Below are positions 1 to 12,213 of a stretch of DNA of 64,000 nt, piece after piece. Position numbers and translations under genes: made by a program. The number at the start of each line of letters is the position of its first letter. Position 1 is the stretch's first letter. The notes below the pieces were generated by a model. The model had not been told where the DNA came from and searched no databases. It saw nothing but the letters and a program-made list of their open reading frames with translations. This stretch comes from Lumbricus terrestris (taxonomy: Eukaryota > Annelida > Clitellata > Crassiclitellata > Lumbricidae). The stretch lies in contig OX457039.1 of the NCBI GenBank assembly GCA_949752735.1, forward strand, positions 28,378,920 through 28,442,919, in the 5' to 3' direction.

Positions 1-91
1 GTGGGGGTTGAAGGGGTGGGGCGTGGTGTGGTGGGGCTGAGGCCGGATCGAATCCTAAATTTCCCGGGCAACGCCGGGTACCCCAGCTAGT

Positions 92-160
92 ATGTATATA
101 TGTATATATATGTATATATGTATATATGTGTATATATGTATATACATAAAGACCAGACGA
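92..160. repeat. TATATG/TATA microsatellite
   Basis: Alternating TATATG and TATA units with a few substitutions. The short open frame across it encodes only Tyr/Ile/Cys repeats and is not a gene. Confidence 0.9.
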
Positions 161-557
161 ATCCTATATATAAACAGGAAAGAACATTGTGGACGCGGTA
201 TACATCGGTTTTTCAGAATTAAGGGCGCTACTTACATGTACATGTGCAATTGCATGACATTGCAATTATATGCACTTGGATAACCTTTCCAGATAAATTG
301 CTGTAGCATAATCTGTTGTTGCAGCTTCTGTGGCTGTTATAAAAGTGCAAAAGGCATGAAATCCAGTCAATTCCAAACATGCTGCCTGGATCTCAGTAGC
401 ATTCGCTAGATCTGGAAGTTTTTCCATGTTGGCCATTTTTTGCGATCTTCATCAACATTAATGATAGGGTCCACTGCTATAGCTCCTCCGTATTTTACTG
501 TTTATGCTTCTGAAACGCCTGAAATTTAGAGGAGGATAGCATGATTGTCTCTGGGTC

Positions 558-820
558 CAGCGGTGCCCCCAGGCTTTTTTCTTGTAGGCACAGCCAAGGG
601 CGGAAAAATTTTCGATGGGGGCCAACAGGGACAGATTTTCGCCAGGGTCGCAGAAAAAACTGATGACTTTTTTTAGTCATCAGCCTCGAAATTCCCAAAA
701 ACATACCTTTTCCATCCGCCGAAAAAACTGATGACTTTTTTTTCTTCATCAGCCATTATTTTTTTAGCCTTTCAGCGCTGTACGCACTTGCGTAAGTGCG
801 TACGCCTGCGGGCGCAGCTG
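558..820. mobile_element. hAT-like MITE, perfect 8-bp TSD
   Basis: The element starts CAGCGGTGCCCCCAGG and ends with the imperfect inverted counterpart of CAGCTGCGCCCGCAGG. It is flanked on both sides by TCTGGGTC (550-557 and 821-828), an 8-bp duplication typical of hAT transposition. The interior carries the phrase GATGACTTTTTTTAGTCATC, which also occurs in several other short elements of this window. No transposase is encoded. The ORF on the minus strand here is made of this repeat and is not a gene. Confidence 0.8.
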
Positions 821-986
821 TCTGGGTCAAGTACCTCAAAAGCCAGATGAAATCTTTGAGTGGCCAGTCTCTCGTATACAGTCTGCAGTAGGCCTATTAC
901 ATGAGCTTCTGCCATTTTCAAAGCCTCTGCTTCACAGGTGGTTGAAGACCATTGTGTTCAACTGTGGTCCTGATTAATCTGGTCGG

Positions 987-1311
987 CAAGGCCGTAGCTA
1001 GGGGGATGTTTGAACACCCCCGATATGGAAAATGGGAGAAATAATAGATTGCATGATGTAAAAACCATGAAATAAAACCATGAAAACACCCCCCGAAATG
1101 GAAAAATGTAAAAAAATAATCAATTAATTATTGGTGACATCTTGTGAAGATTTTGGCCGGATGACTATATAAAAAAAGGACATCAGTTTTTCTGGAAGGG
1201 ATATTTATCAGCTTTTTTGAAGATTTCGGCCGGATGACAAAAAAGTCATCAGTTTTTTTAAAGGGAAATTGGTGAAACACCCCCCGAAATAAAATCCTGG
1301 CTATAGCCTTG
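987..1311. mobile_element. hAT-like MITE
   Basis: Ends are CAAGGCCGTAGCTAGG and, inverted, CAAGGCTATAGCCAGG. Flanks are CTGGTCGG (979-986) and CTGGTCGA (1312-1319), matching at 7 of 8 bases. The interior again has AAAAAGTCATCAGTTTTT-type phrases and CACCCCCCGAAAT near both ends. There is no coding capacity. Confidence 0.8.
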
Positions 1312-2063
1312 CTGGTCGAGATGGGTTTCTTGAATATGTGATATATGAATGATCCCTTGCGATCACAGCTACAAAATTCTTATTTTTACACGCCTATTTT
1401 CACTTATACTTAACCCACTCAATATCTCATTTTCTGGTAATGCCATTTACGCTGGCATTGTCAATCTCTTTTTCTATCGTCTAGAGTTCTAGAACTTTCA
1501 CCTGCTTGTTTTATTTGATGCTAGCTCACATAATTATTTGCCATTCTACTTGAATAGTAGCCTACTTGCTTGCTTGCACGATGACTTGCACGCTTGCTGC
1601 GTTAATCCAGTCTGTTGTAAGAAGACTGGCTGAAAAGTGCTGGTCGTACCACATATGACGTAATTGGATTCTGCTGATGCAGCATCAGTGATGCAGCATC
1701 AGTCGTTCGCATCGCTATGCAGAGCGCCATTTTCAGCCTCTTCGAGTGCATCCTGTGCGCTATAATTACGTGCTATACGCGTGCGCGTTGCTTTAGTCAT
1801 CGGACGATGACACTCTACCCTACTTCCATTGTCCAGCGTCGAATGTCAATGCTTTATTCGGCAGTATAGGTCATCCAGTGCATGTATTATGACCGCATTT
1901 CCGATCGTGAATGCCGTAAAAATCCTTTCGTCGCGCATTGCATTCGATGCCAGATTCATTCGAATTGGTCGTCGTCGCCAGGAATTTCTGATGATCAGTT
2001 GCAGTAGTCTACCGCTGCAGGAAGTCTGCTTTGTGGGCCTTTTAGGCCAGTCAAATTACAGTT
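1312..2063. other. intergenic DNA, no gene seen
   Basis: A local duplication of GATGCAGCATCAGT lies near 1676-1700. The open frame at 1829-2197 has no recognisable protein features and runs into the inverted repeat that follows, so it is left uncalled. Confidence 0.5.
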
Positions 2064-2541
2064 TCACCTGGGCAAAATTGGCACCCAAGCTTTTTCAACG
2101 GTTTCCTGCTCAGAATTTGTTCCTGAATAACATATTATCCAAAATCCGACAAAATCCGACCATGGGGTCACCCCCAAAAATGGGGTTCAAAATATAACGG
2201 TTTCTCGTGTTTTTTAACATTGAATATTGGGCTGCCATTGGGGCTATGGGTCAAATATGCGAAGGCCCTATAGCCAAATCTCTTTCTTATGACAGATTCG
2301 TAGAATGTACCAAATGTCATGCTTGTATCACAAAGTGAAATTGTTTTAACCAGGATTCTGTACTCGCAGCCCAATATTCAATGTTAAAAAACACGAGAAA
2401 CCACTATATTTTGAACTCCATTTTGGGGGTGACCCCATGGTCGGATTTTGTCGGATTTTGGATAATAGGCCTATGTTATTCAGGAACACATTCTGAGCAG
2501 GAAACCGTTGAAAAAGCTTGGGTGCCAATTTTGCCCAGGTT
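2064..2541. repeat. Long inverted repeat (foldback), ~170-bp arms
   Basis: The left arm (about 2064-2236) and right arm (about 2368-2541) are near-perfect reverse complements around a ~130-bp loop. Both arms contain GGCACCCAAGCTTTTTCAAC and its complement. The right arm has TAGGCCTA inserted relative to the left. A foldback MITE is the likeliest explanation; no clean target duplication was recognised. Confidence 0.85.
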
Positions 2542-2633
2542 GACGGTATTTTTGATCTAGATTGCCTGGACTATTTCTTTTTTGGCCGTGTTTAAAATGA
2601 GGGTCGTAGCCTAGTAGGTGACCAGGACGAAGT

Positions 2634-2690
2634 GATGGGTGTCCACTGATGGGTGTCCACTGATGGGTGTCCACTGATGGGTGTCCGCTG
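2634..2690. repeat. 15-bp minisatellite, 4 copies
   Basis: The unit GATGGGTGTCCACT(G) repeats four times in tandem; the last copy has CCGCTG in place of CCACTG. Confidence 0.95.
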
Positions 2691-3263
2691 TCCAGTTTCC
2701 AGTGTGCACGGGTTGAGTCATGGCATCATGTGCACGATCATGACAGTTGCAACTGAAGTCAGAACGAAGAGAAATAAATAACTGCAAATATTTCAATTTA
2801 TTATTGGTCTCTTAAATGGCGTCTTAAGTTTGCAGGCGTTAACTAGTAATCACCACATCGAAATTAAAGTTGTCCAGGATATTATCTCGGGATTTGCAGC
2901 AAGCTGTGAGGTAAAACCAATGGCTTGAAGTTTTTAGGAGGAAGGTTGTTCCAGAACAGCGTTTCTCACAGTGCGTTCGACGTAACCTAGGTTCCGTAAG
3001 GGAAAGACAACACGGTTTCTGAGGAAATAAGATTTTTGTTTTCATTGTTTTTTCATTGATTTTTGTTTTCATTGTTGAATGTAGCCTACATGTACATGTA
3101 GGCTATTGCAAGGCCAATAATAATTTTGGACCTAACTCATACTCCGAGGTGAAAGATTTTGTTGATTCCAATATGTAATTTAATTGCTATGGATAAAACT
3201 GTAGATAGGCTATGACTTGTAGGCTAGATATGTATTGCAGGCTGTCTGGTAGTTGGTATAGTT

Positions 3264-3392
3264 AAGATTTATGTATTCTGTAATCTGAGTTCCTGTAAAT
3301 TGTTTCAACTGCATAATTGTAGGCCTACACTGTAACCGGTTGCGTTCTGTCAACCGGATTGTTGATTGAACGAAAATTATTATTATTACTTT
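3264..3392 (+). mobile_element. Retroelement 3' end fragment
   Basis: This ~125-bp segment is the reverse complement, with a few differences, of 4430-4553. Shared core: CTGTAACCGGTTGCGTTCTG followed by TCAACCGGATTGTTGA and a TTATTATTA tail. In the other copy the tail begins TGAATAAAG. The simple-repeat tail after an AATAAA motif suggests two opposed copies of a LINE or SINE 3' end. Confidence 0.6.
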
Positions 3393-3816
3393 GAACCATG
3401 TTTTGGAACATGTTGCTAGGATTTGTTCTGTTTACTTCGGAGTCCCATCTAGACATCAATAACTTTCATATCGTAAGTCACTTAAGTGCTCCGGCCGTAA
3501 TCAAAAGCAATACTAACAATGATGCTCTATGCGACATAATATAAGCCTCTCTATATTTCTAGATTATAGAAAAGGCATTGGTCTACAAGAACTGTGTGAA
3601 TGTAAGAGCAACAGTATTTTTCCAAGTCGTTGTTGAAACACATAGGTTATACTGGCTTAAGGCATTGTGAGGATACTCTTGTCGCACCAGATGATGCAGT
3701 AGATGTACATATGTAGGACCTGCAGTGGATGTACCAATATATTGCAGTAGTCACACTTGAAGCCCATAAGACAGTATTCCAGTACAGTCTCGTGCAATAG
3801 TTAAGTGCCATTATAG

Positions 3817-4161
3817 CAGTGGTTCCCAACGTTTTTTTACACTAGGGCCACTTTTTCTAAGTTGGAGGACACCAGGGACACTTTTTCTTAGTTGAAGGAT
3901 ATTAGGGGGCCACAAGGCTAAAATTTAATTAACTAGAAGCATATAAAATTGTTATAATTGAATAAAAATTTAATAGAGTGTTTGATGTTATTTATAGACG
4001 TCAAAATAAAATAATTTGTAATATAAAATAACCATGTGTTCTATCCTGTCCAAATTGTCAATTTTTTCATATATTTTTGTTAATTCTTTGAGAGACGAGG
4101 GCCATTTTTTAAGGCCTGGCGAGCCACTTTTGGCCCGCGGGCCACGGGTTGGGAACCACTG
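3817..4161. mobile_element. hAT-like MITE (CAGTGGTTCCCAAC termini)
   Basis: The ends are CAGTGGTTCCCAACG and its inverted relative CAGTGGTTCCCAACC, a terminus typical of animal hAT MITEs. Flanks are CATTATAG (3809-3816) and CATTATTG (4162-4169), 7 of 8 identical. The interior is non-coding. Confidence 0.88.
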
Positions 4162-4429
4162 CATTATTGTCTCCAATGATGGAACATGTCATGGCGCTGA
4201 CTCAAACGGATAGCGTTGGCGAAGGGTCTCGTCAGGTCAATTGAAAACTGAACTTAATTGACAGAGGTCAAAATTACGGTTTCTGTTATGAAAAAGTAGA
4301 TTCATAATATTATGTTCGTCATCCTTGCAGTGTCTGTCCATTCGGTTGGCTGTCTTCTGTGAGAGCCGTTGCCATTTCTGTAGCGCTGTTTTGTTTCAAA
4401 TGCTCTGACCAACTCAATTATATATTTAT

Positions 4430-4553
4430 AATAATAATAATAATATTCTCTTTATTCAACAATCCGGTTGACAGAACGCAACCGGTTACAGTGTGCAATT
4501 ATGCAGTTTAAACAATTCACAAGAACGCAGATCACAGAATACACAAGTCTTAA
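4430..4553 (-). mobile_element. Retroelement 3' end fragment, opposite orientation
   Basis: Reverse-complement relative of 3264-3392. On the minus strand it reads through TCAACCGGATTGTTGAATAA into (ATT)n, as expected for a retroposon tail. Confidence 0.6.
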
Positions 4554-5696
4554 CTATAGGTCTACTAACTGAGCAGGTAGCCTGCGCAATACCTGGTGCT
4601 AACAGCAGCCTACAAAGCAAATCCGCACAACGGTGGCTTGAACTGGCTACTTCTCGCACTCTACGCCTGCGTGCTATCCATTACTCTACCGGCCCCCACC
4701 CCCACAACTGCCTACTTAGTGTATTCAACATCTTTCAGGCTTTTTCAGGTATCAGTTGTAAAGTTCAGACTTGCATGCATATCGCGGCTACTGGCAAACA
4801 CGTATGCATTGCAAGCGGGCCATCCACGAAGCCGTTAGCTCTAGTGTTCTTAGAAGGGAGATACATGTCTGTATTCTGTCATACTCACTGATGAACATCG
4901 GTGTTATAGTACACCTCATTAATTTACCGCAGACGATTATTGGGCTAAGCAGACAGTGATGTATCATCGACTCTAATAATTACTCTGCAAACTATGAAGA
5001 CTTATTTTATGATTATGGCTCATGTACAATGTGGGCTATTCATGTAGGTCAATATAGGCCTATGTAGGCCTAATAGCGTGTTTATAGACAGATTTATATC
5101 AAATGTGGTGGATAGATCTATGTCATGGAGTTTCTCGACAGAATGACCCATATATGGGTTATATAGGCCTATTAACCAATATTAATTTGATTCAAGTATA
5201 CGCTACTACGCCAATTGCAAATAAAAGTTCAATACAAAAGTGTTCTGTTCATGTCAGTTTACTTCCAATAATTAATTCTATATTCACCGTCCAGTGAAAG
5301 TATGTTCCAGGTTTGTGACAGTTAATTAGTCAAATCAACGCCAGAGCGTTAAGATAGCTTGTCAAAGGGCATTCGTTGTTGTAGGCTACTATTTGGGTAC
5401 TCGGTATACGATAATTTTTTAATCAATTAATGCAAGCCTAGTTCAAAATAATTTTGAACCGTTTTATTATAATACATTATAGCGACGTGTTATACGGCGC
5501 TTGAGTGGCGTAGCTATCATGTGAGCACTGAGCAGTGTCTGCAAAGCACACATGACCACGACCTCCAGGGGTTCACAGATATTGTTAAACTTTTAATCTA
5601 TCCTAATTAGTAATTATTCGCATCACTTTGTGACAGATGCAGTTTTTGTGAACATACTTGCATTACTTCGTTGTAGACCTACCGGCCTTACATGGT
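4554..5696. other. intergenic DNA, no gene seen
   Basis: AT-rich sequence with scattered TAGGCCTA motifs (for example near 5053-5075 and 5164). Short open frames (4493-4891, 5103-5297) lack domain signatures and a coding-like composition. Confidence 0.5.
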
Positions 5697-5704
5697 CAAA
5701 CAGG

Positions 5705-7143
5705 CAGGCCCGGCCTTAGGGCAAGGCGAGCGAGGCGACCGCCTTGGGCCCCGCGCCTTCAGGGCCCCGCGCAGCTGGCTGTATTTTTTTTACTGTGTTG
5801 AGATTCACAATGGTTACGTCGCATATCGACTACTATTGCAGTCAATTTGCCGCGTGAATGTGATAGCCTGATAGGTGATTTTGGAAACAACGAGAATAGG
5901 TTTACAAATGTAGTGCTAAACCAAGTCACAGCTATTGTTGTAGGCCTACGTGTTGAATTAATTTTCTCCAGAAAACATTAAATATCATTGTTGAAATAAA
6001 ATGAGTCATGATGCGGTGGGCCTAGTTGGTTTCTGATTAAATTATTCTCCAGCTTGTCACTTCAATATGCTTGACATTCGTGGTTTGACGTGATCAGCTA
6101 TATATGTCTTCTTTGGTGATAAGTCTTAACTGAGAAATCTTAAAGGCATTTTAATTTAAAAGATTCCGCAAGTCCGCATACTTGCCTATAGTGTCTCAGA
6201 GCGATATTCAAATGGTTTACCAATTTGACTGTAACAATTTGTCTTCGATTTCAATGTATTCTACTATATAGGCCTAATTAATTTTTAAGGGATAAGCCTA
6301 TGTAACCAAAAAGATTTCGCGATTTTGGCAGAAATATAAAGTGGGAGTCAAAATATGAACACATGGCTAAGACTTAGCCTATCAAAACTTCCATGCGATC
6401 AATAATAGACCTAGGTTTACTTTGAGAAGGGTTCACAAAATTAACTAATTTGTCAGTTGAAAAAGATGCTGCATTGTCCAATCATTTCAAATTTCGCTTA
6501 GCCTATATCAGAGTAGGAAAGATTTGCAAAATGTTTTGTAAGATAGCACTCACGTCTTTGTCCATAGACCATAGCCTACTATATATTGAGGCTAACATCT
6601 AAAAGCTTCAGTTAGAAGGATTCTGAAATATTTCAGTTATTTTCATCCTATTTTTGATGCTATATATTCAAATAGTTAAATTAAATATAGACCTAAATAT
6701 TGCTTTGATAGTAAACTGCTAGTGTTAGTAGCCAGATTTGCAGATGCGGTTTATTGACTTCAATTTTGCACATGGACGCATGCAGACATTTTTTGTTGGA
6801 GGCGCCAAGCACAATGAACGCGGCAAACTTTTTGCAAGAGTTTGAAGAATACAAAGCAGGACATTAAGAACATTAATTTTTTCACAGCCGTGTCTATATG
6901 TAAATTTCTCCGTTTAACTGTGGGAATTATTAGTGCTTAAGGCGCAAATAAATTTTTCAAAAGTAAAACTTTCTTGTTAAAATAGGTGTAAATCTTCCAA
7001 AGGGCATCCTTGTTTTTACATATTTTAAATAGGCCTAAATAATTATAGTGCCGATGCATGTATTGACAGGAAATCAACTTCATAAATTTTTGCCTAAAGA
7101 TACGCTGCTGCCTTGGGCCTCGCAAACCTTAGGGCCGGGCCTG
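5705..7143. mobile_element. Non-autonomous hAT element, 1.44 kb, perfect TSD
   Basis: Terminal repeats CAGGCCCGGCCTTAGGGC (left) and, inverted, CAGGCCCGGCCCTAAGG (right), each followed by a GAGG/GCCTTGGGCC-type subterminal region. CAAACAGG flanks both sides (5697-5704 and 7144-7151), a perfect 8-bp duplication. The interior is AT-rich and has no transposase-sized frame, so the copy is a large deletion derivative mobilised in trans. Confidence 0.9.
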
Positions 7144-7151
7144 CAAACAGG

Positions 7152-8004
7152 GGCCCATGCGGGACCACTGCACAGTGCACAAGGGTCCACGAAAAGCTAT
7201 AACTGCGCCACTGCGGTGCATTCGTGCGCTATAGCACCTTCAGAGAGCACAGTTCTACGTTAGAACAACTCTGTAGATTTTCGTCCAGCCGACATTTCTC
7301 TCTTTTCAGTGACTCTGAGAGCTTCGGACTTTGCATAAGTTAATGTTTTATCCACAAGAACCAGTACTAAGGGTAGATTGCCCTATAAACACCATCAGAC
7401 CAGCAGGAAAAAATAGGTTCTGAAACTGAATTCACGAAAAATGATAATCAGCCACGCTGCGACTCGGACATAATAATTTAGAGGCCACGTGTCGTTTTCA
7501 TCCCGAATGCGCATTCTTTGTCTCCCCATGTTACTCAGAATTATTGGAAGGGGGATTGGTCGTAGTCCCCACAAATGGGACCGGGACCCTGTCCCAGTAC
7601 TACGGGCCAGGGACCTGTCGGGAACCCATTATTTGTACGACCGGGTATAGGGACGTTAGCTTAATCGGAAATGACATTATTCTGTATACATAGGCGTACA
7701 TGTGTCGCTAATAACTAAGGAGAATGGCACCCGCCTTACATACAAAACTATACAGTATACATAGGTCAATACGTCGGCAAGTGTCGCCTCTATAGCGCCA
7801 TGATGGTCAGTTATGCAGATACCAAAGTCTCATCACCATCTGAGTAAGATTAGTGGTTGGAGTTGTGCTGCGTAGGCATAGGCTAATTACACTGTTGATG
7901 TAGAGCTCTGATTTTGGACAGTGCTTGTCATTCTAGAACCAACAAACGGAATAAAAAGGCGATTTATATTAGGCCTATGAGGATTCGTAATAGATTATAC
8001 GATT
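7152..8004. other. intergenic DNA, no gene seen
   Basis: The opening bases (GGGCCCATGCGGG, CACAGTGCACAAGGG) resemble the end of the hAT element at 23452-24196, so a partial relative may abut the previous element. The rest has no feature I can name. Confidence 0.4.
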
Positions 8005-8012
8005 ATACTACA

Positions 8013-8172
8013 CAGTGGTTAAAGTGGTTTGAGTGAGCAGTGGAAACGCTGATGAAGAGTTTTATTGGAAACCTGTGTTTCCAGGGTTCCACAATGATGA
8101 ACAGTGGAAACGTAGAATTTCGAGAGCAGTGAGAACGCCATTCCCACGCATTCCAACCCATTTTAAACCCTG
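8013..8172. mobile_element. hAT-like MITE, family 'AGTGGTTAAAGTGG', copy 1
   Basis: Starts CAGTGGTTAAAGTGG and ends with inverted CAGGGTTTAAAATGG. A perfect 8-bp duplication ATACTACA occurs at 8005-8012 and 8173-8180. The interior repeats (G)AGCAGTGGAAACG-type words. Related copies lie at 26285-26457 (reverse) and 30000-30177. Confidence 0.92.
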
Positions 8173-8180
8173 ATACTACA

Positions 8181-10033
8181 TCGACACCGCAAAGATTCGA
8201 TGACGAGATCAAGAATCTTCAGGTCAGCGTTGCACTTGAATCTCTTATCTTCATCATCTCCGTATCATCATCATTTTCTTCTCAATCTCTTTCTTTTCTT
8301 CTTCTTCTTTTCCTACGCCATCAGCATCTTCTTCTTCGTTAGCATCTTCCTTTTCATCATCATCGTCGTCATCATCGCATTGTCATGCAGTAGCCTACTC
8401 TATTCAGTCTATTGTATTCAAACAGTTATTGAGCTAAAACATTGACGTTTGTGCTATATAATATGTACAGACAACTTGACAGTCGATAATTATAAGCTCT
8501 ATCAGATCTATCCTACTTACACGAATGTATATTATGTATCCGGGTCATAGGATACAATGTGCAAATATTCTAGGCTGATGAGAAATATCAGACAGCTGGC
8601 TTATGGCCTACACTAGCAGACTAAGCAGAAACAAACAGACACACAAAATATGCAGATTTGTGCACAAGCATTCTTAATCTCTTTTTTGTTCTGACAACCT
8701 AGCAACCGATCGCAATGATTTGCTCTAAGGAATCACTTAATCAATGAGGTTGACGCTCAAGCGCTGACAAGCAGACTCAGCGCAATGAGTCAGCAATCAA
8801 CATAATATACAGACGAGCCAAGCAAAGCGATAAAGCTACGCAGGGAAACTAGACCACGTATACAGACTGTGTATCATGATCAGATCTATTCTACATTTCT
8901 AAACATTGGTCGCTTCAAGTCATCTGACAATTATTCACTCATGCAAATCATAGGCGTAAAGGCCTGGGACCTATAAAGAATCGAGGTCACACTGTCCTAG
9001 ATAACCGACCAATAGACGCAGGACCTGGCGTCATTACTAGGCCTTTCGATCGAAGCCATTTGTGATGAAAGTCGTCTGCGGCTGCTATTCACATCTCGTC
9101 GTTGACTAATAATCGATTTCGATCTATAGATAGCAAAGTCGAAAATAAACTCAATTGCATGACTCAACTGCATAATAATATTATGAGCACGTGAAAAGCC
9201 ATGCGCTCGTGCGTTAGATAGAAAGGTAGACGTAGACCTTTTATAGACGGAAGTGGATCGAAAGAAACGGAAAGGAATGCTGCTGACCGCTGGTTCAATA
9301 ATACACTTGGAGCAGAACGAACACGCATAGCTCTACATCCATCCAACTCAACGAGGTAGGCCTATTTCATGCACTCACTCCCTGATCCTAATAATTTCTG
9401 AACTTTTGGTGAACCCTAAGAGCATTGAGCAAGCAACGCTGGTCATATGAGCAGAAAATAGGATAGGTAGTTAACATTTTAAAACTTTAGGAAATAACTT
9501 GCCAGACAGTGATATCAAGGAAAATGAATTGCACAATGTGCCTCATTCTAAGCTTGGTTTCCATGTAGTTATAACCTGAATCAAAATTATTTTATCCTAT
9601 TATAATTACTTTGCCAGGAATTTAACTCATTGCCATTTAAAATTGATTCTAAGTAGTTTTTACTTGATTTCATGATACGAAATATCTTTGCTTTGTGTAT
9701 TTTATTGCATTAGAAGAGTAGACACACAATTTGGCTTAATAATATTTTCGTTTTTTAATTCATTCTGATAGAAGTCTAAGCCTACTAATTATTGTAGAAC
9801 TGTTCTGCTATTTGTAATCTTGATTAAAAGAAACTCTAGCGGCACTCTGCATGCGATCTTTTCCGCACGTGATTGACCGTTCGAGGCGATGAGTAGGCTA
9901 ATGGCGGCTATAAACAGCTGTGACTTCATCATTTTGTTTCAAAGACAAAACACTTACGAGCAGCGTCTGTTTACTATAGAGCCGAGGCTGCAAATAAACA
10001 TAATTTAGCGTTCCATGTTGATATTCCCAGAGG
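8181..10033. other. intergenic DNA with a pyrimidine/triplet tract
   Basis: A CTT/CAT-rich tract at about 8235-8380 produces a low-complexity Ser/Phe/Ile frame. The remainder has no recognised gene or element. Confidence 0.5.
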
Positions 10034-10041
10034 CCTACTAC

Positions 10042-10359
10042 CATGGACGGAGACCTAGGGGGACACCTCCATTGGGGGGGACCGTCCCGGTCCCCCCCCA
10101 ATGGAGGTGTTGGGGGGGACGGCACATGCATTTGTTTCCCCCCAATCGCTGAGCGTCACGACTAAAAAAAAGGTCATCAACTTTTTTGGCGGCGAAAATA
10201 GAAAATTTCGTCGAGATTTCGCCGGATGACTAAAAAAATGCCGTCAGAAATTTTGGCCGGCAAAAGATGGAAATTTTTCGGCGACACTCAGCCATTCGTC
10301 CGTCAAAAAATACCGCGTCTTTCCGTCCCCCCAAGTCTCCACCCATGTCTCCGCCCATG
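10042..10359. mobile_element. hAT-like MITE (CATGGRCGGAGAC termini)
   Basis: Left end CATGGACGGAGACCTAGGGG; right end, inverted, CATGGGCGGAGACATGGG. Flanks are CCTACTAC (10034-10041) and CCTACGAC (10360-10367), 7 of 8 identical. C/G runs lie just inside the left end. The interior has the ACTAAAAAAAGGTCATC phrase shared with other elements here. Confidence 0.82.
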
Positions 10360-10382
10360 CCTACGACTGCCATGCACGATTA

Positions 10383-10432
10383 TTGCAACATTATATATAG
10401 ATATATATATAATATATATATATAGAATTGAT
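10383..10432. repeat. AT microsatellite
   Basis: Runs of TATATA with occasional interruptions. Confidence 0.9.
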
Positions 10433-10439
10433 ATCTGAA

Positions 10440-11715
10440 CAACCTTTCTGATATGACGTAGCGCTCGTGATTAGACTTGTGCCCTAGAGATAGCGCTTTA
10501 GAAAAATTGACTTTACGATTGCAATTACGTCTTTTCAGCTACCGGTATGTCTACTGTTTCCTTGAGTTGCAGTGGATCTGGCTATAAAACGCAATGTCCA
10601 TAGTATCTAGTAACAGTAAAATGCTGGCATGCATAGCATATGTAGGCCAACTTTCACTATTAATTTTTTTATTACCGCAGGCCTAAATTGGGTCATTAGA
10701 TGACTACAGAACCGCACCGAAATATACATGTGACTTTAGGTGGCATTCCTCTTAGTGAGCTTCACATCAGTTATGTTAGAATATACGAGGACTGGCCACG
10801 GGTCCAAGCGAACTTCGGCTGCATTCTTAAGATGCCTTGGGCTAGTGCACCATGGCGTCTGATCTCAACCTTTGACTCCCACTGAAGACGGACCGCAGGT
10901 TAAGTATCGGCTTTACATACTATGATGAATATTCAAAGTCGTTATGTCTGACTGGCTTTTGCCATAGCAGGTATCGTGGTGTCATTCTTTAATGTGACGT
11001 CATAGTTATGTTGGCTCCATCGCTAATGCATTGCTGTAGTGTTAGTTTATAAGCCATAGCATAAATTATTATAAGCAAGGTGCACTTGATGAAAATAGAG
11101 CTGTATATATTAAGTATCGGCCTAGTGTTAGGTTATAAGCCATGGCATATTATAAGCAAGGTGCACTTGATGAAAATAGAGCTGTATATATTATGCCAAA
11201 CAAATTTTTCGAGGGCAACGACCTCTGTTGTCATATTAAGCCCTCGTCAAATCTGGATCCATGCACTCATCCAAGGTGCAGCACTTCCTGTGGGTGTACA
11301 AAATCCGAGCATCTCCTGCGTTTCTAAAGTGACGCTATATAGATTTGCCACATTAACGACAGCAACATTACCGCCAGAGTGAACAAACTCCGCCACTGGT
11401 TGCACTCTGCCAGTGCCAGTGCCAAGCCTGGATAAAGGAGGAGGGCGTCGCTAATGATCTTTATTATCACACAGTGACGTTAAACGGCAACTACCTAGGC
11501 CTACCTATACGTACCTGAGTGAACACCTGGAGATTTAATCACTCTGCCCGGTTCACCTGAATGACAATGGTGAATTATTATAACCAATTGTAACATTTCT
11601 ATGCAATGTGTTTATGGCGCACGAGCACCGAGAAACTGCTATTTGCGAGTCATGGAGTTCACTGGTTGTTGTGATTAAAATGGACAAACGCGTATGCCTA
11701 GGCCCATTTGTAGTT
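10440..11715. other. intergenic DNA with a local duplication
   Basis: AAGGTGCACTTGATGAAAAT plus the following TAGAGCTGTATATATTA occurs at about 11077-11115 and again at 11157-11194, an ~80-bp direct repeat that generates the open frame at 11080-11382. No gene is supported. Confidence 0.5.
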
Positions 11716-11723
11716 ACTGTACC

Positions 11724-11963
11724 CAGTGGCGGCGCCAGGATTTCAGTTCTTGGGGGCTGAATTCCCGCGGAGGAAATTTTCCATTTTCAGCCGCCAAAAT
11801 TTCTGACGACTTTTTTCCATTTTCACCGGTCAAAATTTCTGACGACCTTTTTTAGTCAATTGGTTTATAGGTGGGAGGGGAGGCTGATCATGGAAATGTT
11901 TCATTTTTACATGTAAAAAACCGGATGGCCTTTTTGGGGGCCCCTAGACCCCTAGCGCCGCTG
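11724..11963. mobile_element. hAT-like MITE, perfect 8-bp TSD
   Basis: Termini CAGTGGCGGCGCCAGG and, inverted, CAGCGGCGCTAGGGG. ACTGTACC flanks both ends (11716-11723 and 11964-11971). The interior holds AAAATTTCTGACGACTTTTT and related phrases twice, as in the elements at 558-820, 987-1311 and 39432-39848. It is non-coding. Confidence 0.9.
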
Positions 11964-12213
11964 ACTGTACCCTAAGAAAGGTGAATAGGCATACAGGCCC
12001 TACATTATAACTTAGCTAGACAACGTTTGCATTCGCATGTAAAACGAGAAATATTGTATTGATTGGAGCATCTGTTGCAAACTCGTGACCAGGTCAATCA
12101 ACCATCATCAACAACAAAACTAAGATACGCAAATCATCGGCAAATATCGAATCAGTCACTTCGTTTACGTTTGATGTTTGTAGACCTAGTGACTTCTCTG
12201 ACTGGCTTAAATA

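Noticed and set aside
1829..2197. 122-codon frame near the foldback
   Set aside because: Its last third is the inverted-repeat arm and it has no domain features.
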